Shown here: positions 22,920 to 35,453 of the stretch, one piece after another
Position numbering within the stretch: the first letter of the stretch is position 1
Layout of the letters: the number at the start of each line of letters is the position of its first letter
Source of the DNA: Daucus carota subsp. sativus
Lineage: Eukaryota > Streptophyta > Magnoliopsida > Apiales > Apiaceae
Assembly: GCF_001625215.2 (NCBI RefSeq)
Contig: NC_030383.2
Location: forward strand, 7,762,779-7,826,778
Direction: 5' to 3'
DNA: 64,000 bases
Position numbers and translations under genes: made by a program
Notes under the pieces: model-generated
Told to the model about the DNA's origin: nothing
Database searches by the model: none
The model's input: the letters and a program-made list of their open reading frames with translations, nothing else

Positions 22920-25900
22920 TTATCTCTTCACCTGAATAGGTCGCTTTGGCTGGATGGCCGTTGACATTACTTGCAACCTGTTTGCTATCTCTGTAAATGA
23001 TGGTCTTGACGATGGATCAGGTGACCAGCACTCCTCCATCAACCTTCTCCACTCAGCGTCACAGCGTTTCGGAATAGGTGGTCGAAGCGTGTTATTTACA
23101 ATCCCACCTTCAGTAAAAAAATAGTTCAAATTTTACTAGGATTCTAAATAAAATTTTGTAACATAACAATTATAAGCATTGAATCTGCCTGGTTTTGCAG
23201 AACAAGAACCAGTCTTCACATTGCAGATTTTTTTAATCAAGAATGCTAATATATCAACAGGTAACAGCTGCTACATATTAGAAGCACGAATGTTTTCGGT
23301 TACACGATAATAGCTATACTCTCGAAAATTTAATCAGTTTTATTATTGACAAAATGATTAAATTGTTAGCACAAACTAGATTACACAGAGCAGACTAAGT
23401 GAGTAAAATATAGCACAAACTGGATTACAGACAGTTCAAATTGTTCCTTTCAAATGTTGTATAAAACGAGTTTACTGTGAAAATGGTTGCAAAATATTGT
23501 TCATATAAATCACAGACACAGTATGATACCAACATAACGATGACAGTTAAGTACATGTACTTTTGCACTTAATGGACAGAATCACAGAAATACAGAATAA
23601 TAAAGGTTCCTCTAAGTGAAGTTCAGAGCAAGATAAATTGTGGCCCTTGTCGGTATTTCAGATAATTTAGCATTGTAAATTAAAATCTAAACTCCAGAAC
23701 ATTTAAGATCACAACATTTTCCTGTAGGAGCCTAGGAGGCCGTATTTTGGTGCTGGAGTACACAGGAGTTTATACTCGAGATTTCTGTATAGGAATTTTA
23801 CGAAAGCACTGTTAAGTTACCAGATCTCTAAAACCTTAAGGTGTTATGAAGACTCAACTGGATCATATATCTTTTAGCAGTCCCCTCTCACTACTAAACC
23901 TCGTGCATTTCTATCTTTTGATTAGAATACTGGGGTAAGGAGTGTTTATTAATTGAGACCTCTCATAACTTGAGTTTTGATACCAATATTAGTCACCAAC
24001 TCTCCAAAAACTTTAGGTGTGAGATAGAATTCATGGATCTTTTACATTTAACAGTTACATATAGAACCTTCTATAAATACAATGAGCTTACCTATAATGG
24101 CACCACAATGCATATTTGCATATGGCTCCTCCCCTGTCAAGATCTCCCACATTGCTATACCAAAAGAGTATACATCAACCTGTCATCAATTCATATGATG
24201 CAACAAACAAGAAAAAGCGGTAAAAATGGGTAACACTACTTGAACCTTTGATATATGAGTAACTATTCCTGTTGGAGTATGGAGTAATTAAATCCAACCT
24301 TCTCAGATACCCGACTACTGCTACCATTAAGTAGCTCTGGAGCCATCCATGGAAGTGTTCCTCTTACTCCACCTGAAACAAGTGTGTTACGCTTGATTCT
24401 TGACAATCCAAAATCACCAACCTGACAAATAATGAGCACATAGTTCTAAGAATAAAGTCAAATAACAGTAAAACTCAAGTTTTAACATCTGAATTAATCT
24501 AACTGGTAAGGTAGGAAGTATAGTTGAGTCAAGACATCTTATAAAGACTAGAATCTGAAATAATGGACTTCCAATAAACGACTAGTGGAAACTGTAATAG
24601 TAATTTTTTATGAGATTAGCATCAAGATATCGTCATATGTAATTACTCCATTCTAAAGGCTCCAGCTAACTCAGAATGATAAAATTTTAAAACATATATT
24701 GGGAACTTGAGATTACTATTTCCAAATAAAACATTTTCTTTTTTAAGTACCTTGCATATAGGTCGTTTAGGATCTCCTAAATTGACGAGCAAGTTGTCAC
24801 ATTTCAGATCAAAGTGAACAATATTTTTCATATGTAAATACTCCATTCCAAAGGCAGCATCTCGCGCAATCATGAGCTTTTTACGACGGTCAAGTGCTCT
24901 GTGTGATAAAAGAATAAAAGGTTCTGTAGATATATTTGTACAGGATGAGTGGATGAGGAATAGTTAAATATACCAACTTACCTGTCCTTCCTCAGGAGAA
25001 CATGTCGCAGAGAACCATTGACCATAAACTCAGTTACTGTAGCCAATGTTACTTCTGGTCCATCAGGAACCACCCCATAGAATGCTACCACATTTGGATG
25101 GTGAAGTTTAGACAGGATTTGAGCTTCCCTCCAGAAGTCTTTGCTCTTACGAAAAAAATGATATTATCGAGTCAATTATTTTAGCACTTCTATATACCTC
25201 AACCATTTTTTTTAATAGGACATAAAATAGTTTCTTTCCAAAATGTATCTTGAACTTTAAACACAGTATTGATAACACTTTAAAAGTGACAAATTAAATT
25301 TTGCAATGTTGTAATGTGACAAATTATAAATTTTCAATGTTTTTTAGAAGAAAAACTCACCAGTCGCTCTTGCTCTGATGATCTTCCAGCAAAACAACTC
25401 TTTTTTATTCGTTTGATAGCAACGTCTGTACCTCTCCACTTCCCATGATATACTGTTCCATATGTACCTGATCCTAACTCTTGTAACTCTTCAAGATCAG
25501 CATTCCTTATGATCTGCACATCAGAAGATCTTATCAAGAACTATAGATCTTAATTTTTTTTATTTGCAGAACTTTTAATAGAGCATATAAGATAATCTAA
25601 GAAAGTGGATCAGGCAATGTGTAAATGGAAAGAGAGATGATGCCTATAAGGAATGTATGTTATTACGTAAATATGTTAATTAAGAATCTGATACGAACCT
25701 GCAAGTTATAGATGCCTGCTTCTATTTCAAGTAGCACAGGATCACTGATAGATTTACCTATACCAGCACCAATACCATCCTACAAAGATACGATAGCAAC
25801 ATAAATCCTTTAGTAAAATAATACCAAGTCTAAATAAGCAATATCTAGAACAACAGGAAAGCTACCTTGCAGTCAGAGTTTAGGTCCAGCAGGTCCGATT

Positions 25901-28016
25901 CTGTATCACTTGCACTAGTTTCATCTTGTACTAGTGGGACAACTCCAGAAGTTGAAGGCATGTCAGGAGGCAAGTTGTCGGTCACATCTTCAATAATAAC
26001 CGGCACTCTCAGCACAGTACTTCTGTCATGATTGTCTATTTGGGCTGATTCGACAATTATGGTGGAATTTTCTCTTTCAGCGCCACTTTGTCTATCATTC
26101 AACATATCCCTGTATAAATAAGCTACTTTAACTAAATTAGTATCCGTGACTGGACTAAGCTCTGACAGATTAGGCACATTTGGATCATCCTTGTTCAAAT
26201 TTAAGCTTACACCTGACCCATCTTGTGATGACTTACAAAAATTAATTCTTAAGTTTGGATCAATATGCATGTTTTCCACCTTCAACCTAGGTTCCATGCC
26301 GTAAGTTTGTACTACTTCACTAGCATTTCTCTCAGCAGGATTCTGATTTTGGCCAACAAGAGATTCTTTATTTGCCACATAATTTATCATATCTTGATCC
26401 CATTCAATGCATGTCTTGCTAGCATTCGATGCCTTGAAAGTAATTAAATCTGTAGGCTCAGTCTGTTGCATTCTCCATTCTGGTGACAAGGTTGATGCAT
26501 CAGAGGGTAATCTTTCAAGTTCACTGTTGGATAAGGAGGCCATTATTCCCTTTTTCAGATACAAATCTGGCCTATTGTTGTGTGGCATTTTTAGATGAGC
26601 TATTTTGTGATAAGAATGTGGAAGGTTTGAGTCAGATGGTAGATTAGTTTTGTTCTGATATGGAAAATTCTTAGAATGAATTTCCAACTTGTCGAGCATA
26701 TAGTTATCAGTTTCTAAATCTCCAGCTTGATCATATAGTGGAGAAGATGGATCAAGGTCTATGAGAGGGGCATCCTTATTGTTCGTTTCTGTTACATATA
26801 TGTCTTGATTATCACGATAGATATTCTCATTTGATCTTCTTTTTGAAGCACACTGAGTTCTTACTTCATAACTGTCTTCCAGTGTACCTACCTCGTAGAT
26901 CTTCATTGGCAAATTGTTACAAGCTTTCTGCATGGGTGCAGGAAAAGAAGGTAATCGGACAAGTGGCCTGCCTTTATGATGTGGTGAATTGCAAGCCTGA
27001 GGATTTAGGTTAGAGAGCATCATGTTATTTATGGAGCTCCCACCATCCCGAATCTCCCATGGATGAAATGTAGGAGAATCTCTTCGAAAGGTTGGACTAT
27101 TCTCCAAATTAACTCCCCAATAACTTGTTAGGCTCTCTCTACTTGAGCTTTTATGAAGATTTTGGTCTTGCATACCATTTACAGCGATAACATATTGATA
27201 GTCTGCATCACTATGCTGCACTGCCCTTTTATCATGATGACATGAGTTGTCGGAGTCATTAACAGTCACAAGAAAGATCCTCAGTCTCTGAGAGCTTCTT
27301 TGAAGATCATGATACTCATCTATCATGAGATGCAGATCCTCATCAGATGATACAGAAATAAGTGCATCAAGATCTTCGCCAGGAAGCTGGTATTTAATAG
27401 TGTGAGGCTGATTACATATAGCAAAAGTTTTCCTCATGAGTTCCACATAAGTTACATTTTTCCTAATAGATATGATTCGGGTCTCACCACCTACGTATCT
27501 AAGCTTCCCATCATTTGGTCTTGGCAGTATTCTTCCTCCATAACTGCAAAGAAATTTCATTTTCCCAGAGAAAGAATTACCATCTGAAACTCCAGAATCA
27601 TCATACCCAAAACTGCGCTGGTATGAGTTTGGAGAGCCTGATTTATGAGCTGAAGACTGGTAAGAAAATGGAGAATTCGACTTATGGACAGGAGTACTAG
27701 GACTTTGAGTAGCTCTATCATATATACTTTCATTAGACAGTGATCTTCGTTTTGTTCCTTCGATCAAACCATCGTTCTTTTCATTATGAACAGGCTGCTG
27801 ACCATTATCAGCATAAAATCCCACCTTGTGTTTATATTGATCCACATCAATGCCACCATGTGGCGGATAACGGTCTCTAAGAAACTCGGGTGAAAATTCT
27901 TCACCAGTTTGTACTGAAATGTTGAGCAGAAGTCTATTATTCCCATAACTACTATCAGCTTCCTTAACATATTCCTTGGATTTTTCTTCAGAAGTCCCAG
28001 GAACTTCACTTGTCAT
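22920..28016 (-). CDS. PB1-domain Raf-like protein kinase (MAPKKK group B)
   Basis: Eight coding exons on the minus strand: 28016-25866, 25779-25699, 25513-25361, 25145-24982, 24898-24751, 24421-24299, 24179-24092 and 23107-22920. All are GT-AG with matching phases, giving 1,031 residues. Residues about 153-250 are a PB1 domain ([20 protein letters not shown] to RLRIFLVTV, with the acidic SSDEDLHLM part). Residues about 250-740 are a low-complexity, Ser/Asn-rich linker. The kinase runs from about 750: glycine loop GSGTYG, Lys of VAIKR at about 778, HFDLKCDN catalytic loop, DFGLSR and WMAPE. PB1 plus a C-terminal Raf-like kinase is the architecture of plant B4 Raf-like kinases, some of which activate SnRK2s under osmotic stress. 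Catalytic residues are intact. Length is near that of Arabidopsis RAF16 (At1g04700); orthology is not settled. Confidence 0.93.
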
Positions 28017-28925
28017 TGTCCCCAGATGAAATTAACAACCATTAAAAGATGAATAACATCAAGCCCTCGAAACATTCTTCTAATTTCTCCCCAGAATTTT
28101 CACCATTCCTCGGAGAAATCAATTCTCCAAAACCCCTTGGAGATAATTCGAGACTTTATCGAAAAAGTGAATCAGATGATGAGGTATGACCTAAATAATC
28201 TACACCTCCAAGATTGCTCAAACCAATTAACAGAATATTATATATACCTAAATCAAGAGATGGGACTGTAATTAATTTAAGGAATCATAATCATTGTTCA
28301 TGCACAAACAATACTAAAACATGGTCAAATTCTTCAAACAAAATTATCATAATAGGCACATTAAGAAAAACAAATTTACCTCTTTATATGTAAGAAACTG
28401 TAGGAGCCAACGTTTTGGACTTTTTGTGCATATTTTTCTTCTGCCTTTGAAAACTACTTTCTTTGCATGTCTAGTGCTGTAAATCTAAATCATATGGCAA
28501 GAAACGCAAGCAAAAGATTTAGATAATCGTCAGAAAATCAAGGTTGCAGGTTGATTGAGAAAGCGAGGTTGCATAGGTTTCGAAAGAAATGGCTCAAATA
28601 ACGCGGCATCAATCTTTCATTCTTTCGTTTTCGTATGTACTAACTAGTTCGTTTCTTTGTTATTTTCTCGCGGGGTTTGTTTTTCCCATTAATTTTGGCT
28701 CTTCTGAATAAATTATATGTGTTTATTATTCTAAAAGTGAGATTAATGCATATTTTGTAACTTGTTGTACTAATTAAAATTTTGATTATTCATTAATTAT
28801 TAGATAATTAATGCAATTATTTACAATTTTGTAGCATTATCGATTATGATCGATTCATGTTTTGGTTGTTGAGTCTCATTATCACGATTTTAACAAATAA
28901 TGCCGAGAAAATCACATTCTATAAA

Positions 28926-29334
28926 AATGGTCTAAATATCACTTAAAAACACTAACTTTAAGTTGAGTTTATACAAAATGTAACATCGTGTAGCGTTTTG
29001 GGTAAAAACGCTATTTAAAGTGGTGTTTTGGGTTTAAAACGCTGCTTTAAGTTATGTTTCGAGGGTAAAACGCTACTTTATCCTAGGTTACTCAATTTTT
29101 TTGTATTTTTAAAATTCAAAACGCTATTTAATATGATATTTTGAGTTCAAAGCGCAATTTAAAATTGTTTTTTGGGTGCAAATCGCAACTTCATCATGGA
29201 TTATTAAAATTATTTTAGAAAAAAATAGAAAAACAATCAAACTGTCCAACACAACACTATGTAGCGTTTGCGTTTTGATAATTTATTTGATAACTTAAAA
29301 CGATCTCATGTCTTGTCATGATATTTGGACCATT
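28926..29334. mobile_element. MITE-like element with AAAACGCT repeats (409 bp)
   Basis: The ends AATGGTCTAAATATCA and, on the other strand, AATGGTCCAAATATCA are a 16-bp inverted pair with one mismatch. The interior has about five diverged units of about 37 bp, each containing AACGCT and TTTTGGGT. I could not identify a clear target duplication in the A/T-rich flanks. Superfamily undetermined. Confidence 0.6.
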
Positions 29335-29643
29335 TTTTTGAGTTATAATATTTGAAGCATTTTAATTCTAAATTATAATTTTTTGAAAAAAAATTCGCGT
29401 TCTTTTACAACAATGTATGTATAATGTAAAGAAACGTGAGCCTTGACAAATTTATAAATTATGATTTTTTTCCAACTTTGTACTTTCATTAAATCATTAT
29501 GTTTAAAATGTTGTTTTTTGTTATCTATATAGCACATGTATGTATGCATCACACATGTATATTATATATTTATATGCACAATTCGGAAAATATTTTGGAA
29601 AACTAAAACCACCATTCTGATTTTAATTTGTACACATTTGTTA

Positions 29644-29923
29644 TTTCCTCCGTCCAAATGAATTGTATACAGTTTCTTTTTTTAACGTCCCATTAATTGT
29701 ATACATTCCAAAAGTAATAAATTTTTATAATATAAAATATGATTACACCCATTACTTAATAATATAAACATTATTATACCCCCTACTTTCCTACACTATC
29801 TCAAACAAATTTATTATTAAATATAAATAAATATCTTTACCCATTTTTCATCTAACTTTACTGATTTCCTAAGCAATTTCTTGATCTCAACCATTTGTGT
29901 ACAAGTGACTGGGACGGAGGGAG
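29644..29923. mobile_element. Stowaway-type MITE 1
   Basis: Left end TTTCCTCCGTCC and right end GGGACGGAGGGAG form the common plant Stowaway (Tc1/mariner) terminal repeat, with TA on each side (29642-29643 and 29924-29925). The left end is degenerate. The next MITE begins about 13 bp further on. Confidence 0.8.
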
Positions 29924-29935
29924 TACATATTTTAA

Positions 29936-30388
29936 CGGGGGTGTATTCGATTGGGATTTTAATGCATTGTTTTTAGTCTATGGATTTTAATGGATTGTAT
30001 AGGATTTTGATTTTGTGCGGATTCTTGATGAAATGTCGCAGAGTTAATAGGATTTAGGTACAATGCTTCAAAATCCCATTGAATTTGGTGGGATTTCAAA
30101 AAACTTAAAATACACTGAAGAATGCCACAAAATCCATCATTTTATGAAATGAAAAAAAATCCATCAGCATTTGAATACCATCATATTTTAATGGATTTTA
30201 AACAATCCCAATTGAATACCATCGGATTTTAAAGCATAATTTAAAATCCCAATTGAATACCACCAGATTTTGTACATAATTTAAAATCTCAATTGAATAC
30301 CTCACGATTTTAATGGATTTCAAACAAATACCCTCGGATTTGATGAATGCAAAAAAATGATTTAAAATCCCAATCCAATACACCCCTC
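29936..30388. mobile_element. PIF/Harbinger-type MITE (453 bp)
   Basis: Ends GGGGTGTATTCGATTGGGAT and, on the other strand, GGGGTGTATTGGATTGGGAT are inverted repeats, flanked by TAA on both sides (29933-29935 and 30389-30391). The right part holds about four tandem units built on AATCCCAATTGAATACC. The 3-bp TAA duplication points to PIF/Harbinger; this assignment is inference. Confidence 0.7.
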
Positions 30389-30724
30389 TAACTTAGAAGA
30401 CTCTCGCGGCTGCTCTCACATTAGATGCGGAGAAATCTCGTCTGATGAGATAGGAAACTTGATGATGAATATGCATTGCCCAGAGAGTGTTTGATGAAAG
30501 TCCCGTAAGATATATTTTCTCCACCTGCTCAATCCCTGGTAATATCTAACTCTATCATCGATATTATCAGTGTATCATGTTATTTGAAACATTCATCATC
30601 AAAAATGACCTGTTGCATACTATATTAAGCTTAGACGTTATATATTGATTTGTTTAGATAAGTAATTTGGCTATTGTTCCGTTAACTTAAAATTTTTAGC
30701 CGCTGATACAACCTTCATAAGTAC

Positions 30725-30800
30725 TTAAGGTTTGCGTACGTCTCCCCAGGCCTGCTCTACGAGGGGATGCACCGGGTATTTTTGGTTTGGTTCTTTTAGA
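30725..30800 (+). mobile_element. SINE tail fragment
   Basis: The sequence GGTTTGCGTACGTCTCCCC followed by GATGCACCGGGTATTTTTGG matches the 3' half of the same class of plant SINE as at 22270. Box A and box B are absent, so it is 5'-truncated. Confidence 0.6.
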
Positions 30801-33800
30801 ATTCTTGGTGCCAATACTAGGAGTGTTTTTTTTTCCGAAAAAATGAATCCTGAGACATTTTTATTTAGATGAAGAGGATGAGTTTGGTGAATTGCTCAAA
30901 GTTAGTTTGGTAGAAAGTAAGGTGACTTTTATTTATTGGTTGTAAAATATTATAAACTTCTCGACCAAATTACCTTTCAAACTACGAACATTTAACTAGA
31001 TTTGATATATGTGGTTTTTGAACACCTCTGTTTTGTATATTGACATTATATACAAATAGCTGATCATTTCACTCAATTAATAGAAAAACCTTATGAGAGA
31101 GACTTGGCTGCTATGAGCTACACACTTAAAGAATAATGTGATCATGATACTTGTTGTCAATGCTATAAAGTCCTAACAATATATCATTCAAAAACAATAT
31201 GTAAGTTGCTAAAGCTGAGAATTGTAAGTCTAGCCGCCACCGGAGCCACAAAGGACTATCTAAATTGATTTATTTCTGCCGATAAGCTCCAATTGCATCA
31301 TAAGAGTTACAAAAAAATGATGTATGTGTCAACTATTTAATCACTATAACTATATGTAGTTAGGCTTTTGTAAAACAGACTAATGTGTTCTGCACTCACT
31401 ATTAGCTTTCTCAAGGGTGCGTGCCCCTTACAAGGTGAACCTCCTGGTCCATTTTGGTTTGAGGTGCTGTGTGACTCACCCTTGCAGGTGGTGAAAATTC
31501 AATATCTTGGATTCATGTCATAACTTCTAGGAAAATTATAATGAAGCTTTCAGTATGCTTGATTCAGTACTTGTGGGGGTTTTAATTATCATTTATCATT
31601 TGAAAGCATCCACATAAGGCTTCCGACACTAATAAAACCAAATAAGAAACTAGAAACTAGAAGCAGAGCCCATTTAATTTAAAATAATTGAGCCCTATAC
31701 AAGACCAAAGCCCTGGCCTCATTAATGGGATATGTATATGTTTTATTGTTACTTTTTTTAAGATGTCTAACTTACCATATTTGTTTATTGGTATACTATG
31801 ACGTGTCCCTCTATCTGTGTCCGAATATAGGATAGTGTCCCCGTGTCTCCGATTTTTGAAGTTTCCAAGTTCTACACTCGGATATGTGTCATGTTTGACA
31901 CTCTATACCCGAGTCTGAATAACATAGGTGATGGTGACGGTGAATTGGAGGAAGACACACGCCAAAAAGAAAGAGGAAGAAAAAGCTACGAAGAAAATGG
32001 AGGGGAGAGATAATGATAGATTCACTGATGAAATGGTCGCCAGAAAAGAGAAAAGAGATGGCTAGTCTTAAAAAAGAGAGGTGCATTGGTGGCCGTAATT
32101 TCATAAGATTTTGGAATATATGTGTGTACTAGTTTCTATTTATAATAATTTTTGTTTAATCGTTTGAGCGTGCGCGTGCACACAGTGACACAGGGTGCTC
32201 TTCAACAAAAAATAACTTAAACTAGAAGTCACAAATAGGTTTTACAAAAATCCCAAATAGGTGTTACAAAAGTCACTAATCTGTATCACAAAAATCAAAA
32301 GAATAAATAAATCATCAATGATGGAGGTATATACATTTTTATACAACCACCTCCTACATAGCCATCATCAATCTTCGATCTACTCCAATCACCGGCAACA
32401 CCACCGTTGTACCACCATTTACTCTTTCTTTACCCATTTAAACTTTGCTCCTTTCCACTTCCGATCTTTCTCTCTCTTCTCTTCTCTTCATATTCAATAT
32501 TTATCTCATCACCTTTGTTTAATTTCTTTCTCTATATACTCTTTTCATTTTTACCACATCACCAACTACCAACCACTACATGATACATCATTACCTAAAA
32601 AATATTATTTTAATACATTCTAAGTTTAAAATTTTGTCACCAGTTTACCTTACATAAACCATTAATATGTATTACAAAAAAGACTAATATTTATTATAAA
32701 GATAATTAGAAATTAACATTGATACACATGCGTAAATGCACTGTTACACCAACACCTCCTTCCATCATCAATTCATTAACAGGTGAGAAAACTGAGTTTT
32801 GTCTTGCCAACTGCAAAATAAGAAAATTCGCCATCACGACAACCTTGAGACCTTAAAACGAGTATCCTTGTGACGATAATCTTGAATAATCCTTACATTA
32901 TACACACCTTAAGTCCGAATTTGGGCCCTACAACTTGTAAAATTAGCGGAGAAGATAGCGACGATTAGACTTTGGTGGTGAACGAGGTTTGGATGATCAG
33001 AGATCGAGGAGAGAGTCACAAGGGAGACAAGATAGATCTAAGAATAGAAGAGATAGTAGATTTAAGATTTAGAGTATGTGAAGAGAAAGAAAGTTAATGT
33101 GCAACATTTGTGTGTAATTTGTATATTTCAAATTACTGTTGATGGTTTTTTTTAAAAAAGAGCGACTGAGATTTGTTTCTGCTTTCGACTAAATCTAGTT
33201 TTTATTCGGCAAAAGCCAATATATATTCTAACACTATAATTACTAACATTGGGATGATTTGTAATTGGGTTAGATTATTTTGGTCATCTGTGAATTACCT
33301 TTTTTCTCTTTATTTTGAAAAACATATAGAAAAAAAAATTATATGAAAACAATGAGAGACATACCAACATTGCTCTTCTTGACTTTAACGTGTTCTATTC
33401 CAAGACCAACAGGAAATCATTTTGTAATTATTCTTAACTCTAGCGTGTTTAACTCCAAAATAAAGATAAACCGGAAGCCATCATATAATTGATGCAAGAT
33501 AAACAATATCATTTTCCTTACAAATGAAGAAATAAGATATATTATAAATATGATTTAACAGTAGTCAAAAAACAAAAGAAAGAGTAAAACTACCATCATT
33601 AACAAAGTAATATTATGAAAACATTAATAGAATGATGATAAAAATGTATATTGTTTGCTACCCATTTACAATATAAAAAAATTTGTTAAAGTTAAATCTC
33701 TAAGAGAAAATATAATTAGTCGTTTAAAAATATTTAATCAAACTTGATACATTATGACAGAATTCCTCATGCAAAAAGGGGGATCCAATAATACTAAAAG

Positions 33801-33930
33801 GTCTAATTATTAAAATATTATTTTATTGAAACTAAAAATATATTAATTTAAATACATTAATAAGCCTATTTATTTAGATCTATTATAAAAGATCACCTCT
33901 AAACAAAATTCAATATTAAATATAAATATG
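30801..33930. other. Gene-free stretch
   Basis: No coding gene is evident. Positions 31411-31490 hold a short inverted pair CAAGGGTG/CACCCTTG around about 65 bp that could be a tiny MITE. Positions 32300-32580 are pyrimidine-rich. Positions 33360-33480 contain a diverged direct repeat around CTTTAACGTGTT/CTCTAGCGTGTT. None of the open frames here shows a domain. Confidence 0.45.
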
Positions 33931-33932
33931 TA

Positions 33933-34187
33933 CTCCCTCCGTTTCAAATTACATGTCCACTTTCTAAAAATCACATAGTTTAAGAAAAGTGGATTTTGAG
34001 GAAAAAGAGTTGTATTAAGTCATTAATTGAACATGATATGTGGTATATGGTTGATCTTGGAAATATAAATTAGAAACATGTGAAGGAGAGTTGATTTTGG
34101 AAACATAAATTTACATTGAAAGTTGAAGTAGACAAGTATTATGAATTTATTTTTTTTAAAGTGGACATGTATTTGAAACGGAGGGAG
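33933..34187. mobile_element. Stowaway-type MITE 2
   Basis: Ends CTCCCTCCGTTTCAAAT and, on the other strand, the same sequence form a perfect inverted repeat, extended inward by ACATGTCCACTTT. TA flanks both sides (33931-33932 and 34188-34189). It has no coding capacity. Confidence 0.92.
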
Positions 34188-34917
34188 TACTATATTACTA
34201 AAATTTAATTTAGTTGGCCATCTCAAATTAAAATTCTTTAAATATTATAATTTAGACACATATTTCGTGCCTATTTATTTTTAAATATGTTTCTGTGGGC
34301 TAATTACTAAAACTTATATTAATAGGCGTAATGGAAACATATTTATCATAATACGCCTCACATTAGTAGGCCATCAGTAAATTTGAAACCTACCATTTTG
34401 ACACAAATACATCTCTAAAATAAAATTAAATATAAATAATGTTAAAGTCTATACTATACTATTGTAGTAGAAAACATTAAAACAGTTGTTTGGTGGATTG
34501 GTGGGTATGTGTGCCGAATCATGTTTTATCCTGTTTTAATGGGTCAACTATGTTTGAATTAAAGTACATTTAAGGATTATAGTTTAAACACATCTCTTGG
34601 GTCTATTTATTTTCTTTAATGATTAATTCTATTTTGACAGACCTAATTACTAAACATATTTATTAACAGGTTTGATAAAAACATATTAATCCAAATACAT
34701 CTATAAGCCTATTAATAAATTCGTAGAATAAATTATATGCAAACAAACACAATTAAATATTATAATACAAATTAGAAGAGAACAAATATTAAAATTTATT
34801 AGTGCATCGCATAGACCTTAAGGTAGTGTATATGTGTGTGAACTGGTCGTTTATTGTCACAAGTTCTCCTCGCAGGTCTGTGGAGATTTTTTTGCCTCGG
34901 GAGTCTTAGGCCTTAAA

Positions 34918-34936
34918 CCCCCCCCCCCCCCCCCCC
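34918..34936. repeat. C(19) homopolymer
   Basis: Nineteen consecutive C bases, followed by AAAAAGG, stand in an AT-rich intergenic region. This is the second long C tract in the window (the other is at 1706). Confidence 0.9.
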
Positions 34937-35316
34937 AAAAAGGTGGGTCCACATGACAATAGTTTGCCGTTTAAAAGTAAGAAAAATATTTTAAATATTT
35001 AAAAATATAAAGATTTAGTAACAGATTCGGGCTAGGTTGAGGTGTCGACACGATCATTTTTAATTTTTAAAGGAAAAGCCTTGGAAGGTGTAAAGTACGC
35101 GATATTTCTAAGAGCAACGTGTATAAGTTCTCCTTTGTGTATGCATGACAGCAATCGGATTAGTAGAAAAATTCAAATAGGTCTCATCAATCTTCTCTAA
35201 ACAGCAAGCTGTCAATATTGTCGCAAACTAAATTTATGCCTCCATCCATTCTTATCTACATCTTTCTCGAATGGACAGCCTATTGTCGTTATTTGCATGC
35301 GAAACATTAGATAAAC

Positions 35317-35321
<5 letters not shown>

Positions 35322-35370
<49 letters not shown>

Positions 35371-35434
35371 TACTCAAGAGTAAAAGCATACATTGCACAC
35401 ACACACACACACACAGAGACACACACACACACAC
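35322..35434. repeat. (TA)n and (CA)n microsatellites in the MSR leader
   Basis: A (TA)23 tract (35322-35367) is followed by an interrupted CA tract (35395-35434), ending 19 bp before the MSR start codon. These probably lie in the core promoter and 5' leader, so length variation could affect expression; that effect is inference. Confidence 0.85.
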
Positions 35435-35453
35435 TTTGAGTGAATTAGAAACA

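Noticed and set aside
31889-32104. Minus-strand 71-codon frame rich in Phe and Leu
   Set aside because: Low-complexity A/G-rich DNA gives the composition; there is no domain, homologue in memory or splice context.
32261-32623. Plus-strand 120-codon frame rich in His, Ser and Phe
   Set aside because: It lies in pyrimidine-rich low-complexity DNA with no recognisable domain.
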